Assembly: GCA_021795795.1 (NCBI GenBank)
Contig: JAJYPA010000003.1
Coordinates: 1-64,000, forward strand
Direction of reading: 5' to 3'
Source of the DNA: Pseudomonadota bacterium
GTDB taxonomy: Bacteria; Pseudomonadota; Gammaproteobacteria; Halothiobacillales; Halothiobacillaceae
DNA: 64,000 nucleotides
The notes beneath the pieces are model-generated. The model saw only the letters and a program-made list of their open reading frames with translations, was not told where the DNA came from and made no database searches. Both the position numbers and the translations under genes were made by a program. Below, piece by piece: positions 10,287-19,300 of the stretch (positions within the stretch are counted from its first letter, which is position 1; every line of letters begins with the position of its first letter).

Positions 10287-10891
10287 GCGATTGCGGGTTC
10301 TCGTACCGCGCTTTGGTAGCCCAAGAAAGTCTTGAGTTGTTGGTGACCGTGCTCGGTCAAAATCGATTCTGGGTGGAACTGAACGCCTTCAACGACGAAG
10401 GTCTTGTGACGCAAGCCCATAATTTCATCGAATGAACCGTCGGGATATTGCGTCCATGCGGTCACTTCGAGCACGTCCGGCAAACTCGCCCGTTCCACCA
10501 CGAGGGAGTGGTAGCGCGTGGCATCAAACGGATTCGGCAAGCCGGAGAATACGCCCTCACCGTTGTGATAGATCGGGGAAACCTTGCCGTGCATCACTTC
10601 TTTGGCCCGAATCACTTTCCCGCCAAATGCCTGACCAATCGCCTGGTGGCCCAGGCAAACACCGAAGATCGGGATTTTCCCGGCAAACGTGTGGATGACA
10701 TCAATCGAGATACCCGCTTCCGACGGCGAGCAGGGGCCGGGGGAAATCACGATATGCGACGGCGCACGTGCGGCGATCTCCTCAACCGTGACCTGATCGT
10801 TGCGCGCCACCCAGACCTCGACACCCAACTCGCCCAGATACTGGACCAGATTGAAGGTGAACGAGTCGTAGTTGTCGAGCATTAAAACCAT
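10283..10891 (-). CDS. trpG: Anthranilate/aminodeoxychorismate synthase glutamine amidotransferase subunit
   Basis: A 202-residue class-I glutamine amidotransferase. I start at the ATG at 10891 ([20 protein letters not shown]), the conserved N-terminus. The nucleophile elbow is [16 protein letters not shown] with the catalytic Cys, and the His-Glu pair is in GVQFHPES. It supplies ammonia to TrpE or PabB for anthranilate or aminodeoxychorismate synthesis. No trpE, trpD or pabB is adjacent, so it may serve both pathways; pabA would be an equally valid name. It overlaps the exporter gene downstream. Confidence 0.9.
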   Translation of the reverse strand: MVLMLDNYDSFTFNLVQYLGELGVEVWVARNDQVTVEEIAARAPSHIVISPGPCSPSEAGISIDVIHTFAGKIPIFGVCLGHQAIGQAFGGKVIRAKEVMHGKVSPIYHNGEGVFSGLPNPFDATRYHSLVVERASLPDVLEVTAWTQYPDGSFDEIMGLRHKTFVVEGVQFHPESILTEHGHQQLKTFLGYQSAVREPAIA

Positions 10892-10949
10892 GATCTGAAC
10901 TTCCTGAAAAAACACGCTAAAAGTATGCTGAATGATCGGCAGGGTCTGC

Positions 10950-11771
10950 TTATTCGGCTGAAATCCGCGCCAATTGCGCCAATGGCAAGGGCAGGCTTTC
11001 ACCATAAGCAAGAAACGACGGATTGAGCACCACCGCACGACGATTATAGGTGAGCCGCTGACCATTGAGGTCGATCAATTGCCCACCCGCCGCTTCAAGC
11101 ACACACTGCGAGGCGGCGGTATCCCATTCAGAAGTTGGCCCGAATCGGGGATAAAGATCCGCCAGACCCTCGGCCACCAGACAGGTTTTCAGGGCGCTGC
11201 CGCAACGGATTACCTGTGGTTCGCCCACGTGCTCGGTCAGTGCGTCGATCAGCGCCTGTTCGCGACGGCTGCCGTGCGAACGACTCAAGGCCAATGTGAT
11301 CGTTGGATTCGGCAAGGGTCGAACTTTAAGCGGTTGCGCTCCCTGTGCGGTGAAACGCCAACTGCCCACGCCCCGGACACCCGCAAACTCGGCACCGGTA
11401 GCCGGCGCGTAAACCACACCCAGCACCGGCTGGTTCTGGTGAATGAGCGCAATATTGACGGAGAATTCGCCGTTACGTTTCACGAATTCTCGGGTGCCGT
11501 CCAGCGGATCGACCAGCCAATAGTCCGACCAATGCTGGCGCACCGACCAATCCGGCAAGCCGCCCTCTTCGGTCAGCACCGGAAGCTCTGGAGTCAGTGC
11601 CTTCAAGCCCGACTTGATGACCCGATGCGCCCACAGATCAGCCTCGGTGACGGGCGAATCATCGGCCTTGTGCATGATATCGAAATCCCCTGCATAAACG
11701 CGCATGATCGCCTCACCGGCCTGTGCAGCGATGGTACGTACGGGCTCACGAAGAGATAGCCAGTCATTCAT
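10950..11771 (-). CDS. cysQ: CysQ, 3'(2'),5'-bisphosphate nucleotidase
   Basis: A 273-residue member of the inositol-monophosphatase superfamily. Metal-binding motifs are present in order: [18 protein letters not shown] and [17 protein letters not shown]. CysQ removes PAP and PAPS, by-products of sulfate assimilation and sulfotransfer. It follows nudE by 26 bp on the same strand, a pairing often seen in gammaproteobacteria (nudE-cysQ). A 58-bp gap separates it from trpG. Confidence 0.92.
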   Translation of the reverse strand: MNDWLSLREPVRTIAAQAGEAIMRVYAGDFDIMHKADDSPVTEADLWAHRVIKSGLKALTPELPVLTEEGGLPDWSVRQHWSDYWLVDPLDGTREFVKRNGEFSVNIALIHQNQPVLGVVYAPATGAEFAGVRGVGSWRFTAQGAQPLKVRPLPNPTITLALSRSHGSRREQALIDALTEHVGEPQVIRCGSALKTCLVAEGLADLYPRFGPTSEWDTAASQCVLEAAGGQLIDLNGQRLTYNRRAVVLNPSFLAYGESLPLPLAQLARISAE

Positions 11772-11797
11772 GGGTCAGTCGGCCTTTGGGAAGATTT

Positions 11798-12379
11798 TCA
11801 TTTTACGGATTTCTTGAAATCGACTAACTCAGATTGAGCCAGATGGGCTCGGGCAAGATACAGTGCCGCAATCGAACGCGCTTCGCTGCACTGCCCATCA
11901 AAAGCCAATCGGTCGAGGTCATCCAGTGGCCAGGTGACAACTTCCAACGGTTCGGGCTCGTCACCCGGCAAACGCTGGGGAAACAGTCCCGTCGCAAGCA
12001 CGATGTGCGTCCGTTGAGCCGAATAGGCGGGGGACGATGTGACTTCACGCAGTAGGGTCAATTGTGCCGCACCGAAACCGGCCTCTTCCATGAGTTCGCG
12101 GTTCGCCGCATCCAGGATCGGCTCGTCGCCATCGATCCGTCCCTTGGGCAACCCAAGCTCATAACGCTCAGTACCACAGGCATATTCGCGAATCAGAACG
12201 ATCCGGCCATCATCAAGAATCGGCACGACCAGAACGGCGCCTCGCCCCTTTGCCGCCAATCGCTCAAATGTCACCTCGGTACCGTTGGCGAATACAAGAT
12301 CAACCGCTTCGACGGCAAACAGTCGTGTCGCAGCCAACGGTCGCACCGCGCACATCTTTGGAGGCTGTTCCACCGGCAT
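11798..12379 (-). CDS. nudE: NudE, ADP-ribose/ADP-compound Nudix hydrolase
   Basis: About 193 residues from the ATG at 12379; an in-frame GTG at 12391 is the alternative. The Nudix box spans GRIDGDEPILDAANRELMEE with the catalytic RE..EE core. The surrounding signature VPILDDGRIVLIREYACGTE and the C-terminal GDEPEPLEVVTWPLDDL match NudE rather than other Nudix types. NudE hydrolyses ADP-ribose, Ap3A, NADH and similar compounds. It is followed by cysQ, its usual partner. Confidence 0.9.
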   Translation of the reverse strand: MPVEQPPKMCAVRPLAATRLFAVEAVDLVFANGTEVTFERLAAKGRGAVLVVPILDDGRIVLIREYACGTERYELGLPKGRIDGDEPILDAANRELMEEAGFGAAQLTLLREVTSSPAYSAQRTHIVLATGLFPQRLPGDEPEPLEVVTWPLDDLDRLAFDGQCSEARSIAALYLARAHLAQSELVDFKKSVK

Positions 12380-12599
12380 ATCGACATCCACTTAAAAACT
12401 GATTCTTGCTGACCAGTATACCGCTTGCCCGATCCTTTACAGGGGAGAAATACCGAGCTCCGCTTGCTCTCGTTCAACCCATCCAGCAGATTAAGCTTGA
12501 TGATATTAAAAATTCAGGCCATCGCCTCTTGACCAAAATAATCCAAGCCTCAAAATGCGCGGCTCGTGCACGAGGTGTCCAATTCTCACCACGTTGTTT

Positions 12600-12775
12600 T
12601 TCATCGTTAAAAGACGTTGGGGAAACAACCTTCGGGAATTGGGTGAAACTGGGAAGCAGGTGGATCCTGCGCTGCCCCCGCAACGGTAGGTGTTTCGTGG
12701 AGATGAAGCACAAGCCCGGAGACCGGCCTCAAGCTTTTTCCACATCGGCGTGCGGTGGGCGCGCCCAGATCGTGA
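12600..12775 (+). promoter_or_regulatory. Cobalamin riboswitch upstream of btuB
   Basis: The leader carries conserved B12-element blocks in the right order. GGGAATTGGGTGAAAC is at 12634-12649, GCTGCCCCCGCAACGG at 12671-12686, and the B12-box-like GCCCGGAGACCGGCC at about 12713-12727. A self-complementary TGGGCGCGCCCA at 12756-12767 sits about 17 bases before the btuB ATG and could act as the expression platform by limiting ribosome access. The exact 5' boundary is my estimate. The 220 bp between nudE and this element hold nothing I recognise except the expected divergent promoters. Confidence 0.92.
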
Positions 12776-12784
12776 GTTTTCATC

Positions 12785-14656
12785 ATGTTCGAATTTCACC
12801 TGTCCAGTCGTCACTGGACACGTCGCACTACGCTGGCCTGCGCATGCCTGGCCGCTTGTTCCATCCCCTTATCTGCACTGGCCGGTTCGCCATCCACCCT
12901 ACCGGATGTAAACGTTACCGCCAGTCACGGCGCGCCGGTCGCTTTTGCGGGCGTGCCTGAAACGGTCATCACCCGCGCAGAAATCGATCGGCTGCAAGCC
13001 ACTTCTGTTTTATCTTTGCTTGAAAATCGCGCGGGCATCAACATGACAAATCGGGGTGGGCCGGGCAAACTCACGACAGCATCGATCTGGGGCATGAGCG
13101 GCAGTCAGACGCTGGTGCTCATCGATGGCGTGCGAATCGGTTCGCTTACGGCGGGCGCTGCATACCTTGAAAACCTGCCGGTCGCCCTGATCGATCATAT
13201 CGACATCATCAAGGGCCCACGTTCGGGGCAATACGGCGCGGATGCCATGGGTGGCGTAATCCAGATTTTTACGCGCAAGGGCAAAAAAGGCATCCAACCC
13301 TCATTTAGCATCGCCGGTGGCAGCAATAAAACCTTCGAGACCTCGGCCAATGTGAGCGGGGGCAATGGCCCGTTCGATTATTCGATCGGTGCATCGCATC
13401 AAGGTACTGGCGGGTTCAACGCTTACACCGACACCACCGGCTCACCCTACGCGGTCAATCAACCGGACAATGATGGTTATCGCAACAATTCAGCCAATGC
13501 CCGCCTCAACTACAGCGGCAACAACGGCGCACGCCTCGGAGTTCACTGGCTGGGAACCAACGCATTCACCGATTATGACGGCAGCAGCTTTACAGGTAAT
13601 CAGCAGCGTTCCCGGCAACAGAATTTCGGGCTGGATGGCGCATTGATGAAAATCGGCATCTGGCAGTTGCGCGCCAGTGCCGGGCGCAATATCGAACGCC
13701 AGACCCAATACTATGACGGCAGGTATGTTTCCGAATACAACAGCCGACAAGATTCGTTCAGCCTCGCTAACGATTTTAGTATCGGTCAGGGGTTATTGAC
13801 GCTGGGTGCGGACCGCCTGAACGATCACGTATCCAGCAGCGTGAACTATGATGTGACCAGCCGTCATAACAATGGTTTGTTTGCCCAATACGCCACGCAA
13901 ATTGCCGATTTATCCATCCAAACGGCGTTGCGCCATGACAGCAACAGTCAGTTCGGAACTGCCAATACCGGCTCGGTCGATTTAAGCTGGCAACTCAGTC
14001 CATCTTTGGCGTTGACCGGTGGTTATGGCACCGGCTTTCATGTGCCAAGCTTCAACTATCTGTACTACCCCGGTGGTTATGCCAATCCGGATCTTAAGCC
14101 GGAACACGCACGTACCGTCCGGCTGGGATTCAACTGGCAGAATAATAACGGCTGGACATCCAGCCTGACGGCTTTCCGTACCCGTACCCGCGACTTGATT
14201 GCCTCCAGCGCAAGCACATACTATGTGCCCTACAACATCAATCAGGCACAATCCTTGGGCGCAGAATGGCAACTTGGCTGGCACAATGCCGATTGGGCAT
14301 TGAATAGCAGCGCCACTTGGATTTCAGCCGTCGATCGGGAAACGGGCTTAAGCATTCCCCGCCAACCCAAATGGAGCGGACGGATTGATGTGGATCGAAA
14401 GTTCGGCGCTTGGCAAACCAGCCTCACTCTGCGCGGGCAAACCGCCACCCATGAGTTAGCCTATTTTGGCTTTGTCCCGACCGAGGTTCAGAATGCGGGC
14501 TTTGTCACTGCCGATCTCCGGGTGGCTTATGCCTGGTCGCAACACTGGCACCTGGAGGCTTCACTCAACAATTTGTTAGACAAGCAATACCAAACTGCAT
14601 ACGACTACAATCAGGCGGGGCGTACCGTGTTATTTACGCTGCGTTACGGGTTGTAA
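12785..14656 (+). CDS. btuB: BtuB, TonB-dependent outer-membrane cobalamin receptor
   Basis: A 623-residue TonB-dependent receptor. A long signal peptide ends near LSALAG, a TonB-box-like PDVNVTAS follows, and the plug domain (about 55-160) contains IDGVRIG and IIKGPRSGQYGADAMGGVI. The rest is a 22-strand-type barrel ending FTLRYGL. The barrel ends in Leu rather than the common aromatic residue. Assignment to BtuB rather than another TonB-dependent receptor rests on the cobalamin riboswitch directly upstream and the BtuM-like gene downstream. Confidence 0.92.
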   Translation: MFEFHLSSRHWTRRTTLACACLAACSIPLSALAGSPSTLPDVNVTASHGAPVAFAGVPETVITRAEIDRLQATSVLSLLENRAGINMTNRGGPGKLTTASIWGMSGSQTLVLIDGVRIGSLTAGAAYLENLPVALIDHIDIIKGPRSGQYGADAMGGVIQIFTRKGKKGIQPSFSIAGGSNKTFETSANVSGGNGPFDYSIGASHQGTGGFNAYTDTTGSPYAVNQPDNDGYRNNSANARLNYSGNNGARLGVHWLGTNAFTDYDGSSFTGNQQRSRQQNFGLDGALMKIGIWQLRASAGRNIERQTQYYDGRYVSEYNSRQDSFSLANDFSIGQGLLTLGADRLNDHVSSSVNYDVTSRHNNGLFAQYATQIADLSIQTALRHDSNSQFGTANTGSVDLSWQLSPSLALTGGYGTGFHVPSFNYLYYPGGYANPDLKPEHARTVRLGFNWQNNNGWTSSLTAFRTRTRDLIASSASTYYVPYNINQAQSLGAEWQLGWHNADWALNSSATWISAVDRETGLSIPRQPKWSGRIDVDRKFGAWQTSLTLRGQTATHELAYFGFVPTEVQNAGFVTADLRVAYAWSQHWHLEASLNNLLDKQYQTAYDYNQAGRTVLFTLRYGL

Positions 14657-14698
14657 TTTCGAGCCCCCTATCCCCCACATCATGGGGCCAAGTCGAAG

Positions 14699-14743
14699 CG
14701 GATTCATCCCCTCCATAAAACCGGAGAAGATGAATCCGTTTTT
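14699..14743 (+). terminator. Rho-independent terminator after btuB
   Basis: CGGATTCATC at 14699-14708 pairs perfectly with GATGAATCCG at 14729-14738, with CTCC/GGAG extending the pairing inside, and is followed directly by five T residues. It lies 43 bp after the btuB stop, so btuB and the downstream btuM-like gene probably are not one simple transcript. Confidence 0.85.
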
Positions 14744-14825
14744 CCATGTGGTGCATTTACTGCGATAATCTACGCCGAGGCAAGCATTTCAAGTTGCCCA
14801 AAAAACTGTCACTGTTCAGATCTTA

Positions 14826-14971
14826 GGGAAGCGCTGATTTATTCAGTGCTTCCCGCTTGGGGCAGGATGCCCCAACACGAACAAAGACGTACGTCTTTGA
14901 TTTGTGAGAGCCATCGCGGGCGTGTACCGCGATGAGCGAGCTGATTTATTCCAAGGACGGAACAAATCAGC
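14826..14971 (+). repeat. Block of five consecutive palindromes, possible MITE-like element
   Basis: Five hairpins follow each other in 146 bp. H1 is 14826-14854 (12-bp arms, 11 matching). H2 is 14857-14875 (8-bp perfect arms). H3 is 14882-14899 (18-bp perfect palindrome). H4 is 14912-14934 (8-bp perfect arms). H5 is 14940-14971 (13-bp arms, 12 matching). GCTGATTTATTC in H1 reappears inverted as GAACAAATCAGC at the right end, giving a terminal inverted repeat, and CTTAG flanks both sides (14822-14826 and 14977-14981). No ORF is inside. It could be a small mobile repeat, a structured leader for btuM, or both. Confidence 0.7.
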
Positions 14972-15010
14972 ATTTACTTAGACTTCGTGCTATTTCGTTC
15001 AGGATCAATT

Positions 15011-15655
15011 ATGAAAACCATTCCCCATCACAGCGAACTCAAGGCAGCGTCGCACGCCACTTTTCTGGACAAACCGACACCCAGCGCCCAGTTGCTTCTG
15101 TTCGTCATTCTGGTTTTGTCGATGGCCGCCACGCGCTACCACCACTTCAGCGCGGTGCTACATATCGCCGACACTTCCTGGGCGGCCTTTTTCCTCGCAG
15201 GTCTGTATCTGCGTGCGCGCTGGATGTTTGTTGCGTTGATCGGGTTGGCTGTCGTCATCGATCTCGCTGCCGTGTGGACAGACGGTCTGGGCATGACCGG
15301 ATGCTTCTCGCCCGCCTATCCGGGGTTGCTGCTGGCCTACGGTGCCCTTTGGGGTGCCGGTCGACTGAGCCGACATTCAATGCGCCCGAATGAATCAGCC
15401 TTCACGACGATTCTGGCTGTCACCGGCTGGCTGACTTTGGGTGTTATCGCCGCTTTCGCCCTCTCCAACCTCAGCTTCTGGGCATGGTCCGGGCATTTCG
15501 CCAATTTGTCTCTTGGCGACTATCTTCAGCGAGTAATGGGCTATTTGGGTCACTACATGGCAGCCACCGGTCTTTACGTCGGCTTGGGTCTTGGTGCGAT
15601 GATTTTTGCTCAGACCCTTGCGCTCAGGTTGAGCAATTCCCAGGCAGTCCATTGA
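15011..15655 (+). CDS. btuM: BtuM-like cobalamin transporter (ECF S-component type membrane protein)
   Basis: A 214-residue membrane protein with about six hydrophobic segments. I start at the ATG at 15011 (MKTIPHHSEL), with AGGA six bases upstream. The signature GCFSPAYPGLLLAYGALWG contains Cys98. BtuM of Thiobacillus denitrificans is a solitary S-component with one essential Cys near residue 80 that ligates cobalamin, and the longer N-terminus here accounts for the offset. The position after riboswitch-btuB supports inner-membrane B12 uptake. No ECF module genes are nearby, as expected for BtuM. Similarity is recalled, not computed. Confidence 0.75.
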   Translation: MKTIPHHSELKAASHATFLDKPTPSAQLLLFVILVLSMAATRYHHFSAVLHIADTSWAAFFLAGLYLRARWMFVALIGLAVVIDLAAVWTDGLGMTGCFSPAYPGLLLAYGALWGAGRLSRHSMRPNESAFTTILAVTGWLTLGVIAAFALSNLSFWAWSGHFANLSLGDYLQRVMGYLGHYMAATGLYVGLGLGAMIFAQTLALRLSNSQAVH

Positions 15656-15714
15656 TGAGGATAGCCAGGTCCGAGAGGGATAAGCCTGATGGATTGGGAG
15701 AGACTGACAAGATG

Positions 15715-15737
15715 AGCCCCAATGAATGGGGGCTTTG
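15715..15737 (+). terminator. Possible terminator between btuM and chpC
   Basis: AGCCCC at 15715-15720 can pair with GGGGCT ending at 15734, followed by a short T run. It lies in the 119-bp gap between the convergent btuM-like and chpC genes. The T tract is short, so efficiency is uncertain. Confidence 0.45.
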
Positions 15738-15774
15738 CATTCTTGGGGAATCAAACTGATTAAAAAGCACCGCC

Positions 15775-16338
15775 TCAGGCAGAAGTCGTATCCCGATCAA
15801 ACCGCAGACGCATCTCGTCAATCTGCAATTCAAGCAAGCGAATATCGGGTATCCCAACACGCCGCCCGCCCATATTCGCACTCGAATGCCAGAACCCGCC
15901 CTCGCTTGAAACATCTTCAGTAAAGCTTTGTGCGTTTACTTCATCTGAACGGGGAACACCGGAGAGCAGTACGGCGTAATAAGGTAAGGCAATGTCAGGA
16001 TTAGTGCCATACATGACAACACAACGCACGCGCTGACCAATCGTGGGCAATGGTTCGTTCAGCATAGCCTCCAGACTGACCAGAGGTATCCGCTGAGCAC
16101 GCCAATCGACCATGGCCGCATCCTGTCGACTCAGATGTGTGCCACCTTCCGGCAGCATGACCTCGGTGATCTCCGCCACCATGGCATAGGGCACAATCAC
16201 TTCCATCTCACTGACCTGTGTCGGCAGGCGCACGATCCGTACGGTTTTCGACGCCACCGATCCCATCCCTTCACTGGTATGACTCTCGCTGGTAGCCGCA
16301 GCTCCGGCAACGATCATGGATTCGTCCGAATTACTCAT
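15775..16338 (-). CDS. chpC: ChpC-like CheW-domain protein
   Basis: A 187-residue protein whose residues about 30-175 match the CheW fold (VIVPYAMVAEITEVM, VDWRAQRIPLVSLEAML, VCVVMYG-like strand). The N-terminal 30 residues are Ser/Ala-rich. It overlaps the chpA stop codon (ATGA) and ends the Pil-Chp cluster. In Pseudomonas aeruginosa, ChpC is a second CheW adaptor that links receptors to ChpA. The order chpA-chpC here lacks the chpB methylesterase that lies between them in Pseudomonas. Confidence 0.82.
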   Translation of the reverse strand: MSNSDESMIVAGAAATSESHTSEGMGSVASKTVRIVRLPTQVSEMEVIVPYAMVAEITEVMLPEGGTHLSRQDAAMVDWRAQRIPLVSLEAMLNEPLPTIGQRVRCVVMYGTNPDIALPYYAVLLSGVPRSDEVNAQSFTEDVSSEGGFWHSSANMGGRRVGIPDIRLLELQIDEMRLRFDRDTTSA

Positions 16339-19300
16339 CCCTGCTCCTCATTGTTCTTCTGGAAAGCTGGTCCACCAGCCAGTGCAACGGCACCCGCTCC
16401 CGTCCGACCACGAGCCTCCGTAATAAAGCTCTCGATTCGCTCGATCAAATCCGCTTCGGCATAAGGTTTCCCCAAATAGGCACTCACACCCAACGCTTCC
16501 GCTCGGTTACGGTGCTTCTGACCAGTTCGCGATGAAATCATGATGACCGGCACGTTACGCGTCTGCTCGTCGTTCCGGATGGCCCCCAACAATTCGAAAC
16601 CATCCATCCGCGGCATTTCGATATCGGTCAGAACCACATCCGGTTTTTGTTCATGCAGGAAGCCCAGTGCCTCGACGCCATCTCGTGCGAGGATCACATC
16701 CAGATTGTTCCGCTCCAGTGTGCGTGCGGTAACTTTGCGCACGGTCAGTGAATCGTCTACAACAAGCACCACAGGACGACGACGACGTCCTCCAGCTGGT
16801 GCGGTAAGGTCGAGATGACGATCATCCCGACGCTGGAACTGGCGCACCAGTTCGAATAGCTCAAGCACCAGAATCACATTGCCATCATCGAAAATCGTAG
16901 CCCCGGAAAGGCCCGGGATGCGACCAAGCTGTGGTCCCAACGACTTCACGAACAACTGGATACCACCCAATTGGTGTTCTACCTGTATGGCGAAACGTCG
17001 TTCACCGAGTTTGAACAGGAAGACAGGCCTCACTCCGGTTTCCTCTGGGTTGACATTATGCGGTTCACGACCAAGCAACTCGCCCAGATAGAACAAGGGA
17101 TATTGCTCGCCATTCAGAGTCACAGCCGGTTTCGGACTCGCATACTGTTCGGCCAACTGCATAGAAGTCATCCGGGTCACAGATACGATGCCCTTGTACG
17201 GGATAGCGAATTGGTCGTCACCAACCGAGACCAGAATTCCGCGTGTCATGGCCTGCGTCAACGGCAGGTTAAGCTGAATCCGTGTGAACTTGCCGAACTC
17301 GGACTGCAAATCGACAAAACCGCCCATCTCCCGGACAGCGCCTGCAACCACATCCATACCCACACCGCGGCCTGCCACCTGGGACACGTTGCCCGCAGTA
17401 GAGAAGCCCGGTAGGAAAATCAGGGCGCGTGCTTCATCATCAGAGAGGTCGATATCGGCCGAAACCAGCTTGCGCTCAACCGCCTTGCGACGAATGGTAT
17501 CCAGATCAAGTCCCCGACCATCGTCCTTCATCTCCAGCGTGACGTTACCGCCCGCGCTTTCAATAGTGATTTCGATCTGTCCCACTTCCGGTTTGCCCAG
17601 AACCCGCCGCTCATCCGGAGACTCGATCCCATGAGCCAGACTGTTGCGGATCATGTGTTCCAGTGCAGGCAGCAACCCTACGATCGTGAATCGGTCAAGC
17701 TCGGTCTCGCCATTGTGGATGATCAACTCGGCATTACGCCCCATTTCATCACCCACCTGACGGACGATCCGGCGCAAACGCCCAACGACGTCATTGAAGC
17801 GAACCATACGCAGTGCCAGCATGCCATCCTGCAGTTTGCGCGCTAAACGGGACTGCTGCAGCAAGAGCAACTGAGACTGCTCGGTGATATCGCTCATGGC
17901 TTCTTCGATACTCGAAATATCGCCCAAGCTTTCCATGATACCGCGGCTCAGCTCCTGAACCTGCGTAAACCGGTCGAATTCGAGTGGGTCGAATTCCTCA
18001 GCACGCAAGCCCGTTTCAGCCATCAATTCAGCCTTCATCTGCGACTCGGTTTGAATCTCCAGACGACGCAACTGGCCGCGTAAACGAGTCAATGTTTGCT
18101 GCAGCTCGAATAACTGCCGTTCGAAACCATTGACCTGTCGATCCACACGGGCCTGCAACAGGACGTTCTCGCCAACCTGGTTGACCAATTCATCGATCCG
18201 GTCCGCTTCAACACGAATTTGCTCTCTTCGCACTTCGTTCGCAACTGCCGTAGCATGGGGCGCTGTGGCGTCGGCCGACTCGGTCGTCTCGATTGACTCG
18301 GTAACTGCCGGCACAGCAGCAGCTTCAACCGGCCTTTCGAATGGAGCAACTGTGGCAGGCTCTTCTAACTGAGCTGCTACTGGTTCCCGCAACGCTTCAT
18401 CTTCCGAGACAAGTGCTTGAATTGCATGAGCCGAATCTTCGTTCGCAATTTCGGACAACAACTTGATCTGGGCAGGAATCGGTGCCTGACGTCGAACCAG
18501 ATCCAGCATCTTGCTCAAGGCATCATAAGTGTGTTGAACCAAGGCAATCAGTATATCGACCTGTTCACCGCCCTGATCTCTGGCTCGATCTAGCCGATCT
18601 TCCAGCAAGTGGGTAACATCGGCCAGATTCAACAAACCCGCCATGCGTGCACCACCCTTGAGGGTGTGCAGGTTCCGATGCAACAACCGGATGGAATCGA
18701 GATCGTGCGGGTGCTGACGCCAGTGGGCGATGTACCCATCCGCCTTTTCCAGCAACTCTTCGGCTTCCTCCAGGAAGATTTGCAGAATATCCGGATCCTG
18801 ATCTCCCGGCATATCGTCGGGACGAACGGACATACCGATATCGGTGTTTCGCTCGAAGAAAGGCGCTGAAGCCTCTGGCGCCGCCTGAAGAGTTTCGGCA
18901 TTTTCTTCCTCTGGGGACTTTCCCTCTGCCCGCAAAGCAAATTCAGTGGGCTCATCCACCACTGATTCCGTTAAGGTATCAGTTGAAAACAATTCGACCA
19001 AAACCTGATCGAAACGCGCGGCAATTTCGCTTTCGATCTGTTCTTCATCCGGTTGATCTAAACTCGGCTCAATCACCCATTGACGCATACGATCCATCAT
19101 CAACAACGAACGCTGGAATAACACAAGGTCCGCATGTACAAGTGAGCGGTGGTGTTCTTCAAGCAACCGAGTCCACTCTTCAAGCCGGTTAGATATCCGT
19201 GCGATCGACTGAACACCCGCCGTTCTGGCTGAACCCAGTAGTGTATGAACCAGCCGCACCAACTCCTTGTCACAGGGTAGCGAAACCCGATTTATCACAG

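Noticed and set aside
12406..12960. ORF spanning the region before btuB
   Set aside because: It crosses the cobalamin riboswitch and the btuB start in another frame; the riboswitch explains the conservation.
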